A stretch of 64,000 nucleotides of DNA, taken from assembly GCA_001600455.1 (NCBI GenBank), contig BCKC01000005.1, forward strand, positions 744,001 to 808,000, read 5' to 3'. Both the position numbers and the translations under genes were made by a program. A model generated the notes under the pieces. The model did no database searches. It had not been told where the DNA came from and saw nothing but the letters and a program-made list of their open reading frames with translations. This document shows, piece by piece, positions 10,569-23,325 of the stretch. Within the stretch, counting starts at the first letter, position 1. Each line of letters opens with the position of its first letter. This DNA is from Endocalyx cinctus. Taxonomy: Eukaryota; Ascomycota; Sordariomycetes; Amphisphaeriales; Apiosporaceae.

Positions 10569-13098
10569 ATGCTGTCACTACGGTACTTGGCATTGATTTG
10601 CGGCCTCCTCGTCTCTTCATCTACTGCTATTGAAATTATTGTGAGATCTGAAGGAGGGAATGCGACAAATGGCCATCAGTATGGGTTCCTACACGAGGTA
10701 CCATTCCTATCTTGACATAACGTTGGCTATATAGAGCGTACACTGCTGACGCATATGTAGGATATCAACAACTCTGGAGATGGCGGTTTATATGCCGAAC
10801 TAATTCGCAATCGAGCATTTCAGGCCAGTGAAGGATTTCCTGCTTCGTTGGATGCATGGTATCCTATGGCCGGTACTAAGATCTCACTCAATAATAATAG
10901 CATGCCACTGTCTAAAGCACTACCTACGTCTATGAGCGTAACCGCCAGCGGTGCAAACAATGGTTCTGTCGGGTTTTTCAACGATGGGTACTGGGGTATG
11001 GACGTTAAGATACAGAAGTATAAAGGTTCTTTCTGGGTTCAGGGCGATGTAAGTTTTTTTTTTTTATACCCTGGGAGCCTAAATTTAACAGTAGCACCAT
11101 ATTACACCTTATGGGGGCAATCCTGTTCCAATACTAACACCGTGAGCTTACAGTACAAAGGACAATTTACTGCCTCACTAAAGTCGAATATCACCGGCGA
11201 ACTGTTTGGATTGACGAAAATCGACTCCCAATCTACAGCAGGCGAGTGGACTGAACATAAATTCGAACTTACACCTACTGTAGATGCACTGAATTCCAAC
11301 AATACGTTTTCACTTACTTTTGAAGTAGCCGTGAGTGACTTCTTTCTCAACTCGATCGTGCTTTATACGCTGACATGATTTCAGCACCTGGAAGGCAAAT
11401 CGCTAGACTTCAATTTGATCAGTCTTTTCCCGCCGACGTACAAAGGTCGGGAGAACGGTATGCGTATTGATATTGCTGAAGCGCTCGAGCAACTTCACCC
11501 GGTAGATCCCCCAACAAACTATTGTTATAGACTTGCGAGCTAATGCCGCCGTAGACTTTATTCCGTATCCCCGGGGGAAACATGCTGGAAGGAAATACAA
11601 ATACATCGTGGTGGGATTGGAAGAACTCACTAGGGCCATTGAAAGACCGACCTGGTTTCTCCGGGGTCTGGGAATATCAGCAAACTAACGGACTAGGTCT
11701 TATGGAATACCTTTTATTTGCCGAGGATATTGGCATGGAGCTTGGTAGGTTTTCATTTGCAGCGAACGGTTAGTGACGTTACCCTTGCTGACCAGATCTA
11801 GTCGTTGGTGTGTATGATGGATTGTCACTCAACGGCGATATAACACCCGAAGAGAAGCTTGAGTATTTCATTGCCGACGCGCTCGACCAGATCGAGTTCA
11901 TTCGGGGATCATCAAGTTCCAAGTGGGGATCGGTGCGCGCGGAGTTAGGCCACCCAGAACCTTTCAAGCTCCAATACGTGGAAATCGGCAACGAAGATTG
12001 GCTTGCCGGTGCGCCGGACGGATGGGATACTTTTAAAGAATATCGCTTTCCCATGTTTCTCGAGGCAATGAACCAGGCTTATCCAGATATCGAAGTAATA
12101 TCATCAGGCTCGGTCTTTGATGGCTATGATATCCCGGCACCGGGCTCTGGCGACTATCATCTCTACACGGAGCCAGACACCCTCGTGTCAGAATTTGGAA
12201 AGTTCGACCAAATGTCAACGAGGCATATAATTGGTGAAATGGCCGCTGTGCACCCAAACGGTGGCATTGGCTGGGATGGAGACTTAATGCCATTCCCTTG
12301 GTATACCACCTCATTATACTATATAGCTTATGTATTCTATATACAAGCTCATATGGCTAACCAGTAGTGTTAGGTGGGGAGGTGCCGTCGGTGAAGCGAT
12401 CGGGCTAATTGGCTACGAACGGAACCAGGACCGGATTATTGGCGCTGCATACGTACGTACCCAACTTTTAAGTTCCAAGTTTTCCTTCTCTTTTTTTTTT
12501 CTGTTAAAAAAAAAAAAGTGTTAACGCAAGCATGATAGGCACCAATTCTCCGCAACATGAACCGGTGGCAATGGTCTATTACCATGATTCAACACGCCGC
12601 CGACCCGGCTCTGACGACACGGTCGACAAGCTGGTATATATGGGAAGTAAGTAAAGCAGGACGCAGACGCTCCCTCGAGAATGTGCCAATTGACAGCCTA
12701 TCTAGCTCTTTGCAGCACACACGATGACAGAAACACTCCCTGCTACGTCTGGCTTCGACCCACTTTACTACGTAGGCGGTAGAAACGATGATACTGGAAG
12801 TCACATGCTTAAAATTGCAGTGTATAACTCGACCGACGGTGTTGATGTACCAGTGGAGCTTATGTTCGAAGGCGTTGCCGCTGGCACAGTTGCGCAGCTG
12901 ACAATTTTGACTGGTCCAGAGAATCCATATGATATTAATGACCCCTTCACAGGCATCAACGTCGTAAACACCAGCACAACGACGGTAATATCAAATGATG
13001 AGGGTATCTTTGAGTTTAATCTTCCGGATCTCAGCGTCGCCGTGTTGGAGACTATTCCTAAATTAAAGCGGTTGAACAGGCAAACTAACTACTGGTGA
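10569..13098 (+). CDS. secreted alpha-L-arabinofuranosidase, glycoside hydrolase family 51
   Basis: Nine exons: 10569-10697, 10761-11048, 11154-11330, 11385-11501, 11555-11744, 11802-12300, 12374-12452, 12539-12646 and 12706-13098; 659 aa. The signal peptide is [22 protein letters not shown]51 landmarks are [48 protein letters not shown], the acid/base Glu in YVEIGNEDW (about residue 365) and the likely nucleophile Glu in [12 protein letters not shown] (about 446), then [19 protein letters not shown]. The enzyme removes terminal arabinofuranosyl groups from arabinan and arabinoxylan outside the cell. The 105-base intron 11049-11153 is a multiple of three without stop codons, so its retention would be in frame. 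Donors GTACCA and GTAGAT are weak but homology fixes them. Confidence 0.93.
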
Positions 13099-13493
13099 AA
13101 GTGGGAATAAAATATTGGATTCAATAACGAAGACATTTTAATTATATAAACAATATATGTTACTGCCCACGGAGGATAGCTGGTAATTAATATTGCACGC
13201 ATATACTTTTGAGTATATGTACTTATATTTATCTAGTAGCATTGAAGTAAACGTGGATCTACAAGTACAAGTATATTGAGGTTACTTCGTATCCATGGAT
13301 GGATGGTTTAGGATGGAATGATGGATCCGCTTCATTGGAATTACCATGATCACGTGACAGCGCGATTTCTTTGTCAGAATCTAGACGCGTCTTTCTAAAC
13401 GCACCCCAACTTGTCATGATTCATACGAAATAGGTGATTTATAATTGAATAAAAAGAAAGGAGAAAAAGTAAATAAATAAATAAAAATCAACG
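13099..13493. other. short spacer between GH51 and DNA polymerase kappa genes
   Basis: 395 AT-rich bases hold the end of the GH51 transcript and the promoter of the polymerase gene. An AATAAA word at 13106-13114 and an A-rich GTAAATAAATAAATAAAAATC leader just before the second gene are seen. There is no ORF of note. Confidence 0.4.
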
Positions 13494-15433
13494 ATGACCG
13501 ATAATTCTCCCCCTCTACCCTCTGCATCAGAAGAGATAACTAAAGACCATCATACACTCAAATATCATCTATTAGGACCATCGCTCACTAAGGCTGGCCA
13601 GGATTCCGTCAACCAAAACAAGGTTCGTGATATGTTCTTTACCGTGTACTTAATATTCTTACATGTTCTTTACAGGTTTCCGAGGTTATATATAACGCCA
13701 GTAAAGGATCAAAATACTTCAACCGCGAAGAAGTGAAAGATAAAATACTCACCGGAAAGATCGAACAAATTCTGGAGAAAAAGCGTCGATTGGAAAAACT
13801 CGACCTTAATCGTGAACTAAGAGCCGCGGACCAGCTGATTACCCAGCTCGAATTAGCTCGGGATCTTACCCAGCATGTCGTCCATGTTGATTGCGATGCC
13901 TTTTACGCCGCCGTCGAGCTACTCGATCGTCCCGAACTTAAAGATGTTCCCTTTGCCGTCGGACACGGTGTTCTAACCACTTGTAACTACGTTGCTCGCA
14001 CTTTTGGTTGTCGCAGTGGTATGGCCGGCTTCGTCGCTCAGAAACTTTGTCCTCAACTGCTGTTGATACGTCCTAACTTCGAAAAATATACGGCGAAGGC
14101 TCACGAGGTCCGAGAGATCCTCGCCGACTACGATCCGAGATTCGAAAGCGCAAGTATCGATGAAGCGTACCTGAACATCACCGAATACTGCTCCGAACAT
14201 GACATGACGCCTGAGGCTGTCGTACAGCAGATGCGCGATGAGATTCACGAAAGGACGAAGATCACCGTGTCTGCTGGTATCGCTCCGAATGCAAAGCTGG
14301 CTAAGATCTGTTCCAACATGAATAAACCAAACGGACAATATATATTGCGGAATGACCGCAGCGCTATCATGAGCTTCATGCAAAATCTTCCCACCAGAAA
14401 AGTCAATGGAATAGGTCGAGTTCTTGAACGAGAGCTGCAAGAGGTAGGTGTCAAGACATGCGGAGATATATACCCCCACCGTCATCTGCTACGTCAACTT
14501 TTTGGTGACAAAACTTACGAATTTTTAATCATGATTTATCTTGGTCTTGGTCGGACGGAGATCAGACCTGCTGAAGAGTACGAGCGAAAGAGTGTAGGCA
14601 CTGAAAGTACCTTCAAGGATCTTTCCGACCCGATACAGCTGAGGGCAAAGTTGCGATGGACCGCCGAGGAGTTAGAAAAGGACATGCGGAGAGCCGAATG
14701 CAAAGGGCGCACGCTGGTATTGAAGGTTAAGCTGCATACTTATGAAGTTTTTACGAGGCAGGTTGTTACGCCGAAGGCCATCTTTGAAGCAGATGATCTG
14801 TATAATTACTCACTGCCTATACTGGCGAAACTGGAGCAAGAAATCCCAGATATGAAACTGCGTCTGATGGGCCTGCGATGTACACATTTGGTTAGTACGA
14901 AGAAGCCCGATGCTCGCGCATTCTTTGGTTTGAAACCTTTGAGGACCCTCTCGGACAATGAAGTACGTGAGGGGCATGATACACGGAAAGCCGAGGATAA
15001 TAAACTCGGCATCGAGGCGCTTGAAGATATAATCAATAAGGATCTCGACGATGTTCAAGCTCTCTATGAAAATCTGCCCGAGCAAGGGGACGAGCAAGAT
15101 GCCCAAGATGACAACTACCGACATCATGGCAAGGAGATCGTCCCCAACCCAAAGAAAGACACGCAAGCCCAAGAAGAGGACGAGTGGTGGGATTGTCCCA
15201 TTTGTAACCGGCCTCAACCCACCGATGAACGTCTTTTCAATGATCACATTGATCTCTGCCTTTCGAGGCAGGCCATTCGTGATACCGTTCAGATGGAATC
15301 AGCAGGAAGCCTGATTCCAGTTACCGATGCATCGACGCCGGCCCCGAAAAAAGTAAAGGGGATTGGGGAGAAAAAGCGAGGACGCCCTCCTAGCGCAAAT
15401 GATCCCAAGCAGAAGAAACTCTGCTTTGGGTGA
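13494..15433 (+). CDS. DNA polymerase kappa (Y-family, DinB-like) translesion polymerase
   Basis: Exons 13494-13622 and 13676-15433 give 628 aa. The N-terminal clasp region (about residues 25-105, GPSLTKAGQDSVNQNK through LNRELRAADQLI) is typical of eukaryotic pol kappa and separates it from pol eta and Rev1. Catalytic motifs are VDCDAF (Asp about 115) and SASIDEAYLN (Asp/Glu about 205-206). Palm, fingers, thumb and little-finger regions follow. Near residues 548-575 is a UBZ4-like C2HC finger (CPICNRPQP...FNDHIDLC) for ubiquitinated PCNA, and the C-terminus QKKLCFG resembles a PIP-box-like end. The protein bypasses minor-groove lesions in the nucleus. Yeast lacks it; its presence fits a filamentous ascomycete. 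Confidence 0.95.
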
Positions 15434-16067
15434 TAGGTACCGTGAGCGCATTGTAAAATATGCAGTAACGTAGGGCACGAAGGCAATATCGAAAGCTGAG
15501 AGTTTAGATCTATAATCGGACAGGAAGACCAAGGCAAACTTTGACCCCTGCCGACAGCGTGATGAAGGGACTTTTAAGTTATCAGGCCAGTCAAACGGGG
15601 GCTAGATAAGACGCCTTTTCCTGCGTCAAATTCGGATCATCAATAGCGTACGCTGAATATACTACGGTACAAGTAGCGCCTCACAACTGTTTCAAAGGGG
15701 GTGTCATACTATCACCTAGATATACCTAGCCTCTAGATTTAGAGTGATGGTGAACAGTTCAGTGCTGATACAACTGCTGTACTGACGCTGCCCTTGATTT
15801 TGGGCCACGATTGGCAGGCATCTGAGAAAGTGAACCAAAAAGATTAGAGTGGATGTACAAATAGACATCTAATATTTTTCTTTCTCGCCAGGCCTTTGCA
15901 ATTTCTATTCAGATCTAAACTATCATTTAATCGTACCTATTGTCTTGAGTAAAATTAAGGTAGCGACTTCGGCGCCCTAAATCTTGTTCTCCTCACCATT
16001 GTGAGCTGTCCATAAGAAAATCAAATCTATTTAATTGTATGCCTGGAAGAGCACACGTGCTTCGAAA
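15434..16067. other. convergent intergenic region between pol kappa and Trk genes
   Basis: 634 bases between two 3' ends with no supported gene. It includes the 3' UTRs of both neighbours. Confidence 0.4.
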
Positions 16068-18527
16068 TTATGCGGCTCCAATGTCTTCTCTCCTCACCGA
16101 CATAGATCTTCGAATCCTATGATCTTCCTCTTCTACCGTGTGCATGTCGTCGCCAGGCAGTCTGACGGCTCGATCCAGAGCAACAGGTAAGCCGCGATGC
16201 CGTCCCCTGAGCATGACCGCGCAGAGGATGATTTTACTGCCCGAGTAGAGTCCACCACTGAAGCTGTAAGTTTGCCACGGTACACCGAGGCTAATTCCAA
16301 CACAGCCATATGCGGAGACAACCTCGAAGACGATGTTGAAGACTGAATAGGTTATGGGGTCTTCGAAGAAGTGTTTAGTCTCGATGATGACGATTAATAA
16401 CACGGCTACTACCAGCCAAGGTAGATCGTGGGACAGCTGGCCGCGAATTTGATGGCTTATGAAGCTAATCCGACTCTCCTCTGCCCGGGCCCCACCTGAA
16501 TTGTCGCGGCCAGGAGCGGCACCGACACCGTACCATTCGGTAAATGCCCGGTTGATCAAACGATCTACGGACCATGCCCATGTGTTTTCACGCCCGCGGG
16601 AAGGAGGTCGATCGATCAAAGCTTCGGACAATTCCTCCGCTGTTTCCTCGTAGATGCCAAGTGATCGTTCTTCATAGACATTCGAGTTCCTCATGGTGAT
16701 GACGACGGGATACACTGATATATACATCATGATGACGTATAGCATCTGTAGGCCGATGAAGAGTATCGGGATTGGTACCACGTAGAAACCACCCGATCGC
16801 ACGGCTTGAAAGTATATTAATATTTGATTTCGAGGTCACCGCGAGACAGAAGTTAGACTTGAACATACCGAGAGCTTGGAAGAGACCGTCGATAATCCTC
16901 GTGCCAATACGTTCCGCCTCTAGGTTTGAGTTGCCAATATTGAGAATCTCGAATGCCACCCAGTCTATGCCATTAAGTGCGAATAGCATAAAAAGCAACC
17001 ACCAAGTCTGCCTCGCGGGAAATAAATTCGTATACACACGGCGAGGGTATTTGAGAATGTACTCCAACGTGACTTTCCATTCAGAGAAATCTTCTGGGTA
17101 AGTAAGTAACTCCAGAAACTTGAGGCAGCACCAGAGTCCCAATCGCAGGAATATGGGGTACGCCGTGTTTCCAGCCAGAATGAGGGCGCCCATCACGATT
17201 AGAACAAAGTAAGAATCGCCATACGGGATCATATTCAAGTCCAACACGCTCACTACGGCGTGGAAAAAATTAGCAGATATTCTCGCCTGAAGAACCAGAC
17301 AAAACCGCGAATATCGAAATGATATACAAGAGAAGAAAATAAACAGCATGTGGTGGGAAGTTTATTCACAGGATTTCCGGGACGTGACTTACTGCCACTA
17401 TTGTTGAAGGCAGATACACCGTTGAAGATGCCGTTCCACCACGGATTGATGCCATTATCTATGGCTGGTTGAGGTTGAATGTTCGCAAGCCAGGCCCCAA
17501 GCGCAACTGAGCCGAGAAATTGCCAGAGGAAGGAATAAAGAGGAACGAAAACCGAGAGGAGTTTGAGCGCTCGGTATTCGGTGCCGCCGAGTTTCTTACG
17601 CTCGTCGTTGGTGAGACCGTGGAATTGCGCATTGCGACCAACTTTGAAGCCACTCATCATAAAGTGACCTAGACGACTAGCCTGGCTCGAGGGGGTATCT
17701 TCGGTCGTCTCTCCCGTCGCGTTATGTCTTCTCGTGGCGCCGGTAGGTGCCGCCACAGAGGTCGAGGTGGACTTCACGTGGGGGTCATCGGCGAAAGTTA
17801 TATGTTCTACGTTAGAAATTTGTCTAGGAGATGCTGATTCGGCCCCAGACGCAGAAGCGTCACCACCGGCACCGCCGCCACCAGATGTCTGGGGTCCTAG
17901 TTCAGTATTCTGGTCTACAGTAGTCTCCCGTTCTGGCAGACGGGCCAAATCGTCGGCTGATTTACGCGATCTAAAGGGTACTCTTGCAGCTAATGGTCTG
18001 CCGTCGCGAGGATGGGATATGGTTAGAACATTGCCATCTCTATCGCGTTGTCGCATCCAAGCAGGATCGGCAGATGGTGTATTTGGGGAAAAACTCATGC
18101 TGTTCCTGCTCAAGCTTCTGGTGTGCGTTCTTATTCGCTGGGCGATGGGGAGAAGGGTGATGCTCGCGTTACGACGGCTGAGACTACGCTCTCGTTCCTT
18201 CTGAACGATCGCCGCAAAGCGACGCTCAAAAGCGTGCTTTCGGATGAGAACAGTCCATATTGATACCCATACACTACTTCCTATGATGATAAGAAGAAAT
18301 AGTATGGTTTGCTGCCATGTGGTCATCTGACTTAGGTTGACGGTGTTTAAACCTGCTTCTGTCATAGCAGATACGACGAGAAAAAGGCTGTCGACATAGG
18401 AGATGGATAGTTTGGGATCCGAGGAGCCCCAGAACACTAGAGAGGCAACGAGGGAAACAATGATAAAGTAGGCATAGTGAATTGTGATGAAGTTTAAAGG
18501 AGGGAGAAGTAATCGAAGCTGCCGCAT
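16068..18527 (-). CDS. Trk/HKT-family potassium transporter
   Basis: Three exons on the complement, 18527-17393, 17252-16869 and 16804-16068; 751 aa. It starts with a short N-terminus and a first membrane-pore-membrane unit (LVVSAMTEAGLNTVNLSQMTTWQQ). A long hydrophilic loop of about 230 residues follows, rich in Ser, Arg and Gly. Three further MPM units are recognisable from FNGVSAFNNSGMSVLDLNMIPYG, LFQALAVRSGGF and VSAYGCVGISLG, each with the conserved filter glycine. The loop between the first and second units is a hallmark of fungal Trk1-type high-affinity K+ uptake proteins of the plasma membrane. Intron 1 splits FNNSG|MS, which fits the family exactly. The large cytosolic loop is likely a regulatory region (phosphorylation), by inference. 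Confidence 0.93.
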
Positions 18528-19760
18528 TCTGTTACTCTCCCTTCACCGTCTCAGAAACCCTCAGAAGGGTGATAAATTATACTGAAAGGTCCTTAGGGGT
18601 AAGTGATTATTATACCTGACTCGCTTTGCCAACTTTCTCACGAGTCTTCTTCTTCTTTTTTTTTTTCTTCTAGTTTTTAGGGTAAGATTTGAAGTTCAAT
18701 CAGAGGAGAGACGAAGGAAAGAGTTATATTTAAGGGGGTACAGATCTTATATATAAAATATGCAAATACAATATATTTTGAGGTTAAGGTACGAAGATAA
18801 AATAAAGTAAGGGTCTGTTAGTTAGCAAGTACCCTTAGTAGAGTCGGTAGGAAATGGGGATGATACTTGAGAGAGAGGGAAAAAAAAGCCACAGATCCTA
18901 AAACTCCCGACCAAAACGTCCGAAATCAATTACATTCTTTGGTTCTATGATTGAGCGATTTATCTCCACCGTTATCAATTAAGACGGGAGGGGTTAACGG
19001 GGAATTCTCAATCATTATATGTACGTCGGTGAGCCTGGGGTCGTCGATACCTAAGATAGACTTACCAAGTATGTACAGACGAGGTATTAAGGTGGTAGTA
19101 GTAGTACGGGTAGAGAACCTCTATTTGACTTAGATATCTACCGACTCTACTCTTGTCATCTTAAAAAAAACACCTGTAATACTGTTAGCTAGGTACATAC
19201 GTAGATTACTTGTCATAGATCGGGATGGTTGATTTAAACGAAATTTGTGAAGGCTGCGTATGAAATGCCACTACAGTACAGTCGGCCTATGCTAAATAAC
19301 AGCTAAGCACATGATTAATGTAAGGATCACCTAACCTAGTATGTAAATACCTAGATACCGTATTCATTTAGTATTTATGTATATATGTATTGGGGTATTG
19401 GACACGACCTATCTGCATTCACGTGCTGGTTTAAGATTATGATAGGATGGATCCATGGGTGTGTGTTCTTGTAGCTTTAAAACTCTACTCACCCAGTCAT
19501 CTTTTCGGTTTGTCGAGTAGAAGATAAGTGTCGATATTTACATGACACGGCAGCTCCATCGTGATACACCATCCACCGGCATTGTTCATACCCGAAAAAG
19601 CTCGTGCCGTGTGGAACCAGAGTCTTCATCCGATTTGCAGCACCCGGATCTAGAGGATGATTCCTAATACCGGAAAACCGATCATCCTCTTTTTAACGAT
19701 ATATAGGTCTATTTATTTCCTGTATACGATCCCCCGTTGATAAGATAATGTTACGATGAC
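18528..19760. other. intergenic region between Trk and FKBP genes (same strand)
   Basis: 1.2 kb containing the Trk promoter side, with a T-rich run at about 18648-18675 and purine-rich runs. No coding region is supported. Confidence 0.4.
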
Positions 19761-20466
19761 CTATAGCTCGTTGTGCTCCTGGACATCATCGGTATCTAGG
19801 AGCATGGTCTTCGCCGCTCCCGCCGCCTCCTCTACCGCTTCCTCCACCTTCTCGGCAATCTTGTCGGAGATCTTGGTAGCGGTATCCTCCGGCGCGGCCG
19901 AGCTCGCGCTGCTAGTAGCCTTAGTGACGATCGATTCGGGTTTAGGCACGCCCTTAATGCCCATAAGTTCGGTCTCAAAAACTTCAAAGAAGAAAGAGAA
20001 AAGGTCAGATTCTGGTAATTCAGGGTAGGAGGTAATTGGTGATTACTGACCTAGGGTAGAACCAGCCGGGATCGGACCCATGCCACGATTTCCGTATCCC
20101 ATCTCGGGAGGCACCGTCAATGTTCTCTTTTCGCCAATGCACATGTCCAGTAGACCTTCCTCCCAGCTACGTGTGTGTTAAAATGCGAATGACGTTGTCA
20201 AAGAACGGATCTAGGAGGGTGACAAACCCTTTGATGACTCTGCCAGCACCAATCTGGAAAGCGAAAGGCGAGCCTCTGTCGTAGCTAGCATCGAACTTGT
20301 TTCCGTTGGAAGCGAGAGTACCCCTGTAATGCACCTCGATGGTGTCTCCCTTTTGCGTTTTTCGATCACATTCGACTTCGGTGGTTACGTCAATTTTGAG
20401 ATCGGAGGAGAGCACGCCAACCGCGGCCGAGGCGATGAGGGATAAAGATAGAAGGATATTCTGCAT
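19761..20466 (-). CDS. ER-lumenal FKBP-type peptidyl-prolyl isomerase with HNEL retention signal
   Basis: Exons on the complement, 20466-20228, 20166-20051 and 19981-19761; 191 aa. A signal peptide (residues 1-20, [16 protein letters not shown]) precedes one FKBP domain: [60 protein letters not shown] and [13 protein letters not shown]. Active-site aromatic and Asp/Tyr residues typical of FKBP12 (Y, F, D, V-I, W, Y) are present. A tail of about 60 residues, acidic, Ala-rich and probably helical, follows, and the protein ends HNEL, an HDEL-type retention signal. This matches fungal FKBP2/FprB-like isomerases that assist folding in the secretory pathway. The long tail is beyond the core domain; I cannot assign it a role. 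Confidence 0.93.
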
Positions 20467-20668
20467 CTTTACGGATTGGTTTCAATCAAAGGGTACGTAT
20501 AGAATGATGTCAAAGTCTGGTATGTAAGTTCCAGTATCTAATAATTGTGTGACAAGGTGATTTGCGTAAATCTGTCTTTACCATTTGCTATGGGGGCTTA
20601 ATGGGGGATTTAGAGGGGTAAACAATGGATCTAGCTCAAGCTGTCTGGCTGTCAAGTAACCTCCGACA

Positions 20669-20985
20669 TACCGGTGGTGTATACTACCTAAGGTAGCTTA
20701 TTTACAGTAGGTAGTACCTAATCTAGGTACCTAGTCAGCTAGTATCTACCTAGGTACCTAACTACAGTACCTAGGCAGCTAGGCACCTAAGTACCTAAGG
20801 TACTCTATACTAAACTAATCCGATTGCGTACTTAAATGGTATATCTACACAGTACTTAAGTAGGTAGGTACCTCTGTAAGTACTAATATAAGGGGGATAT
20901 AGCAACTGGGGCCAGCCGAAGGGCAGCTGTTGGGCCGGTTAATGTAATTGGGCGTACTATACTCCGTATACTTAAGTACTTAGTA
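20669..20985. repeat. TAGGTACC / CTTAAG low-complexity palindromic block
   Basis: Dense overlapping ACCTAGGTA, GTACCTA, GCAGCTAGG and CTTAAGTA words in both orientations are seen, as in the blocks at 8.24-8.42 kb and 43.05-43.45 kb. Confidence 0.65.
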
Positions 20986-21457
20986 GGTATAAATCTCTCT
21001 GAAATATATATATATATTTAATATCACATCTCTCACCTTCACCGAAAACACTGCAGAATTTTATTGTTAGGCAGCAAGGAATAGATGCAAGAATAATGAG
21101 AAAATCAGGCGTAATCGTGGCTAAGTTCTCATAGTAACTTAGCGTATATTGTGTGAATATGTATGTGTAGGCAAATACCTAGGTAATTAGATAACTAACA
21201 TCCCATCCGTACAAAGTCAAGCTGAGTTATCAACCAAGATTCCAAGAATGTGCTTACATTTTGCCTAGTTGCCTTACCTATTTGCTTACTATTTTACTAT
21301 TCCCCTTATAAATCCGGACTACTTCGAAAGACCTGACATCATCAGCTTAAGATTTGGCCCTTATTTTTCTGCGGAATTTGGGGGGGAAACGATTCTAGAA
21401 AATCGACCAAAGCAAACCTCAATTGTTATTATCGTAGAGTATTCACTCATCAACCAG

Positions 21458-21498
21458 ACTCTCTCTCTCTCCCTCTCCCTTTTTTTTTTTTTTAAAAA
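21458..21498. repeat. pyrimidine run followed by T run and A run, unit 1
   Basis: CTCTCTCTCTCTCCCTCTCCC, then 14 T, then 5 A. The same order occurs at 22175-22215 and 31592-31649. Confidence 0.7.
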
Positions 21499-21888
21499 GC
21501 CCAAAGAGTGGATTAGATAATTGTCCAATTGCAATTTGGGGGTACCTTGTACCTTGCAGCAATTGAAGTATGTCTGTCACCTATCAATCATTATCACGTC
21601 AATCAATTGGATGGCCAGATTTTCGTAGTCACGATGAGGGGTGTGTACCATCACTCAAAATGCTTTTTTTTTTTTTTTCACTTACCATTTTACTCACTCA
21701 ATTTATTAAGTGAAAGGGGTTTCATACAGACGAAAGAAAAATGGGATTACGATAGAGGATGGGGGCGGTGGTGTATAATCAAGGAAGGATATGACTCAGT
21801 TTGTAGCTTTCGTCAGAACTTTTTATTGATATAGATCAACTCAAGTATTGGAAGCGCTCATATCACAGCCAATTACTCCTTCAACCCC

Positions 21889-21909
21889 CTCTCTCTCTCT
21901 CTCTCTCTC
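21889..21909. repeat. CT dinucleotide microsatellite
   Basis: An uninterrupted CT repeat of about ten units is embedded in a pyrimidine-rich tract that continues to about 21915. Confidence 0.85.
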
Positions 21910-22174
21910 CCTCTCGTCCTCTCCGGCCCCTAAAGTCTGCGCCATGCAAACTATCTGACGAGTGTCTGTTGGGGGCCGGAATGTCAACATTCAGCTTCCA
22001 GGTAGAGTAACAGCGTACCTGGTTGCCTGCCATGGATGCTAGTGGCATATAATCGGTTCATTGGACTCAGCCAGCCTTTCCACTAGACTAGGTTATACTG
22101 ACTTCTACCAACTTCTAACGCCTCTCAGCCTTTACCATTACAGCATTTTTTTTTTATCTTCAGCTGCTTAGATA

Positions 22175-22215
22175 CCTCTCTCCCTCTCTCTCTCTCTTAA
22201 AAAAAAAAAAAAAAA
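22175..22215. repeat. pyrimidine run followed by A run, unit 2
   Basis: CTCTCTCCCTCTCTCTCTCTCTT followed by 17 A. Confidence 0.7.
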
Positions 22216-22909
22216 GCACGCTGTTCGCCTGAAAATTTGCCACTTCTGCATTCGTTATAAACCGCCCCTGCTGAAATCAACACTGCCCACCTGTATTTTA
22301 TCTGTTATGTGCCATAAATTCAACCTTCCCAAGCATATCAGATATCATAACGTTTGCTGAGTACCGTGTCTGTGGTCTCCTACCTCTTTTCTAGGCCCAA
22401 TCAAGGCCTTCCTGCCTAAGGACCCAGCCTCAGCTGGCTCCACTTTGTGTAGTCATCTGCACACTTTTATTATGATGAATATCTCGGAATTACTACTGTA
22501 GCTATGATATATCTATCTTTCACATTGTGCAAATCTACTTTAGTGGGATGACTCACTTGTTTCGGTGTCGGTATGTTGCTTTAGTCGTTGGACAGGATTG
22601 TTTGTGGCCTATTCTGCCTGGGGCATTGCCGTTAGCGTTGTTGCAGTTTGCTCATGGCCTCCTATCCTGCCTGCGGCTTGTGACGACTGGTTGTGTATCG
22701 GTGCTTAAGTTGTAAAATATTTCCAGTTGGCATACGCATATAAAAATCAAGCCATCTCCCCTCTATGTGATATGATCCTTAGGCATATATCCTTCGCGCA
22801 CCAACAAGTAGTGACTTGCCTTTAAATCAATTTCATCCTTTACCACTTGGAAAACCTTCACTACAACCTAAAACCTTCACATTATACTCGCCTCAAGCTT
22901 TAAACCACA

Positions 22910-23325
22910 ATGTCTTCTTCTAGAACATACGGGTCTTCGTCATCTAAATACCCAGTTATCGTCATTAACGAGTCATCCCCTAGAACATCGCCCACGTACC
23001 CTCTAAACGTCATGTCCTCCTCGTCGAACCATGCTTACTCGAGTCGAACGGGCGATTACGATACCCACAGCAGCTCCCGTACCTCATCCCCGTACGATGG
23101 TCGATCTGCAGGTAGTAAGTAGTGCACCTCCTCGACGGTGGCTCTACCGGTCTAACGACCTGTGTATTATGAACTTGTATATATAAACGCCGGGCTAATA
23201 TTTTCCTAATAGATCACTCCCATCGGAATGTCACAGTTTTGAACCATAGAAGCGGCTGCTACGACATACGCGATCCCCACCCCTCATATCGCGGGGGGTC
23301 GGGCTATAAGTCAAGCTCGAAGTAA
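22910..23325 (+). CDS. small Ser/Tyr-rich protein of unknown function
   Basis: Exons 22910-23114 and 23213-23325 give 105 aa. The donor is GTAAGT, the acceptor is AATAG, and phase closes to a stop at 23323-23325. The product is rich in Ser, Arg and Tyr (MSSSRTYGSSSSKYP at the start, GGSGYKSSSK at the end), has no signal peptide or transmembrane segment and is probably disordered. I recognise no domain. The upstream leader is C-rich and pyrimidine-rich with AAACCTTCACTACAACC-like words, which fits a real promoter and 5' UTR. The function cannot be assigned. Confidence 0.55.

Larger units (their letters stand above)
20467..22909. other. large intergenic region (2.4 kb) with simple repeats
   Basis: No gene is supported. 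It contains a TAGGTACC-type block (about 20669-20985), two pyrimidine-run plus T/A-run units (21458-21498 and 22175-22215), a CT repeat at 21889-21909 and several T runs. Open frames such as 21269-21520 are driven by these simple sequences. Confidence 0.45.

Noticed and set aside
13973..14485. 170-residue open frame on the minus strand
   Set aside because: It is fully antisense to the conserved core of DNA polymerase kappa and has no domain-like features.
17734..18204. 156-residue open frame on the plus strand
   Set aside because: It is antisense to the low-complexity loop of the Trk transporter; its Ala/Arg/Leu-rich composition is a shadow of Ser/Arg codons.
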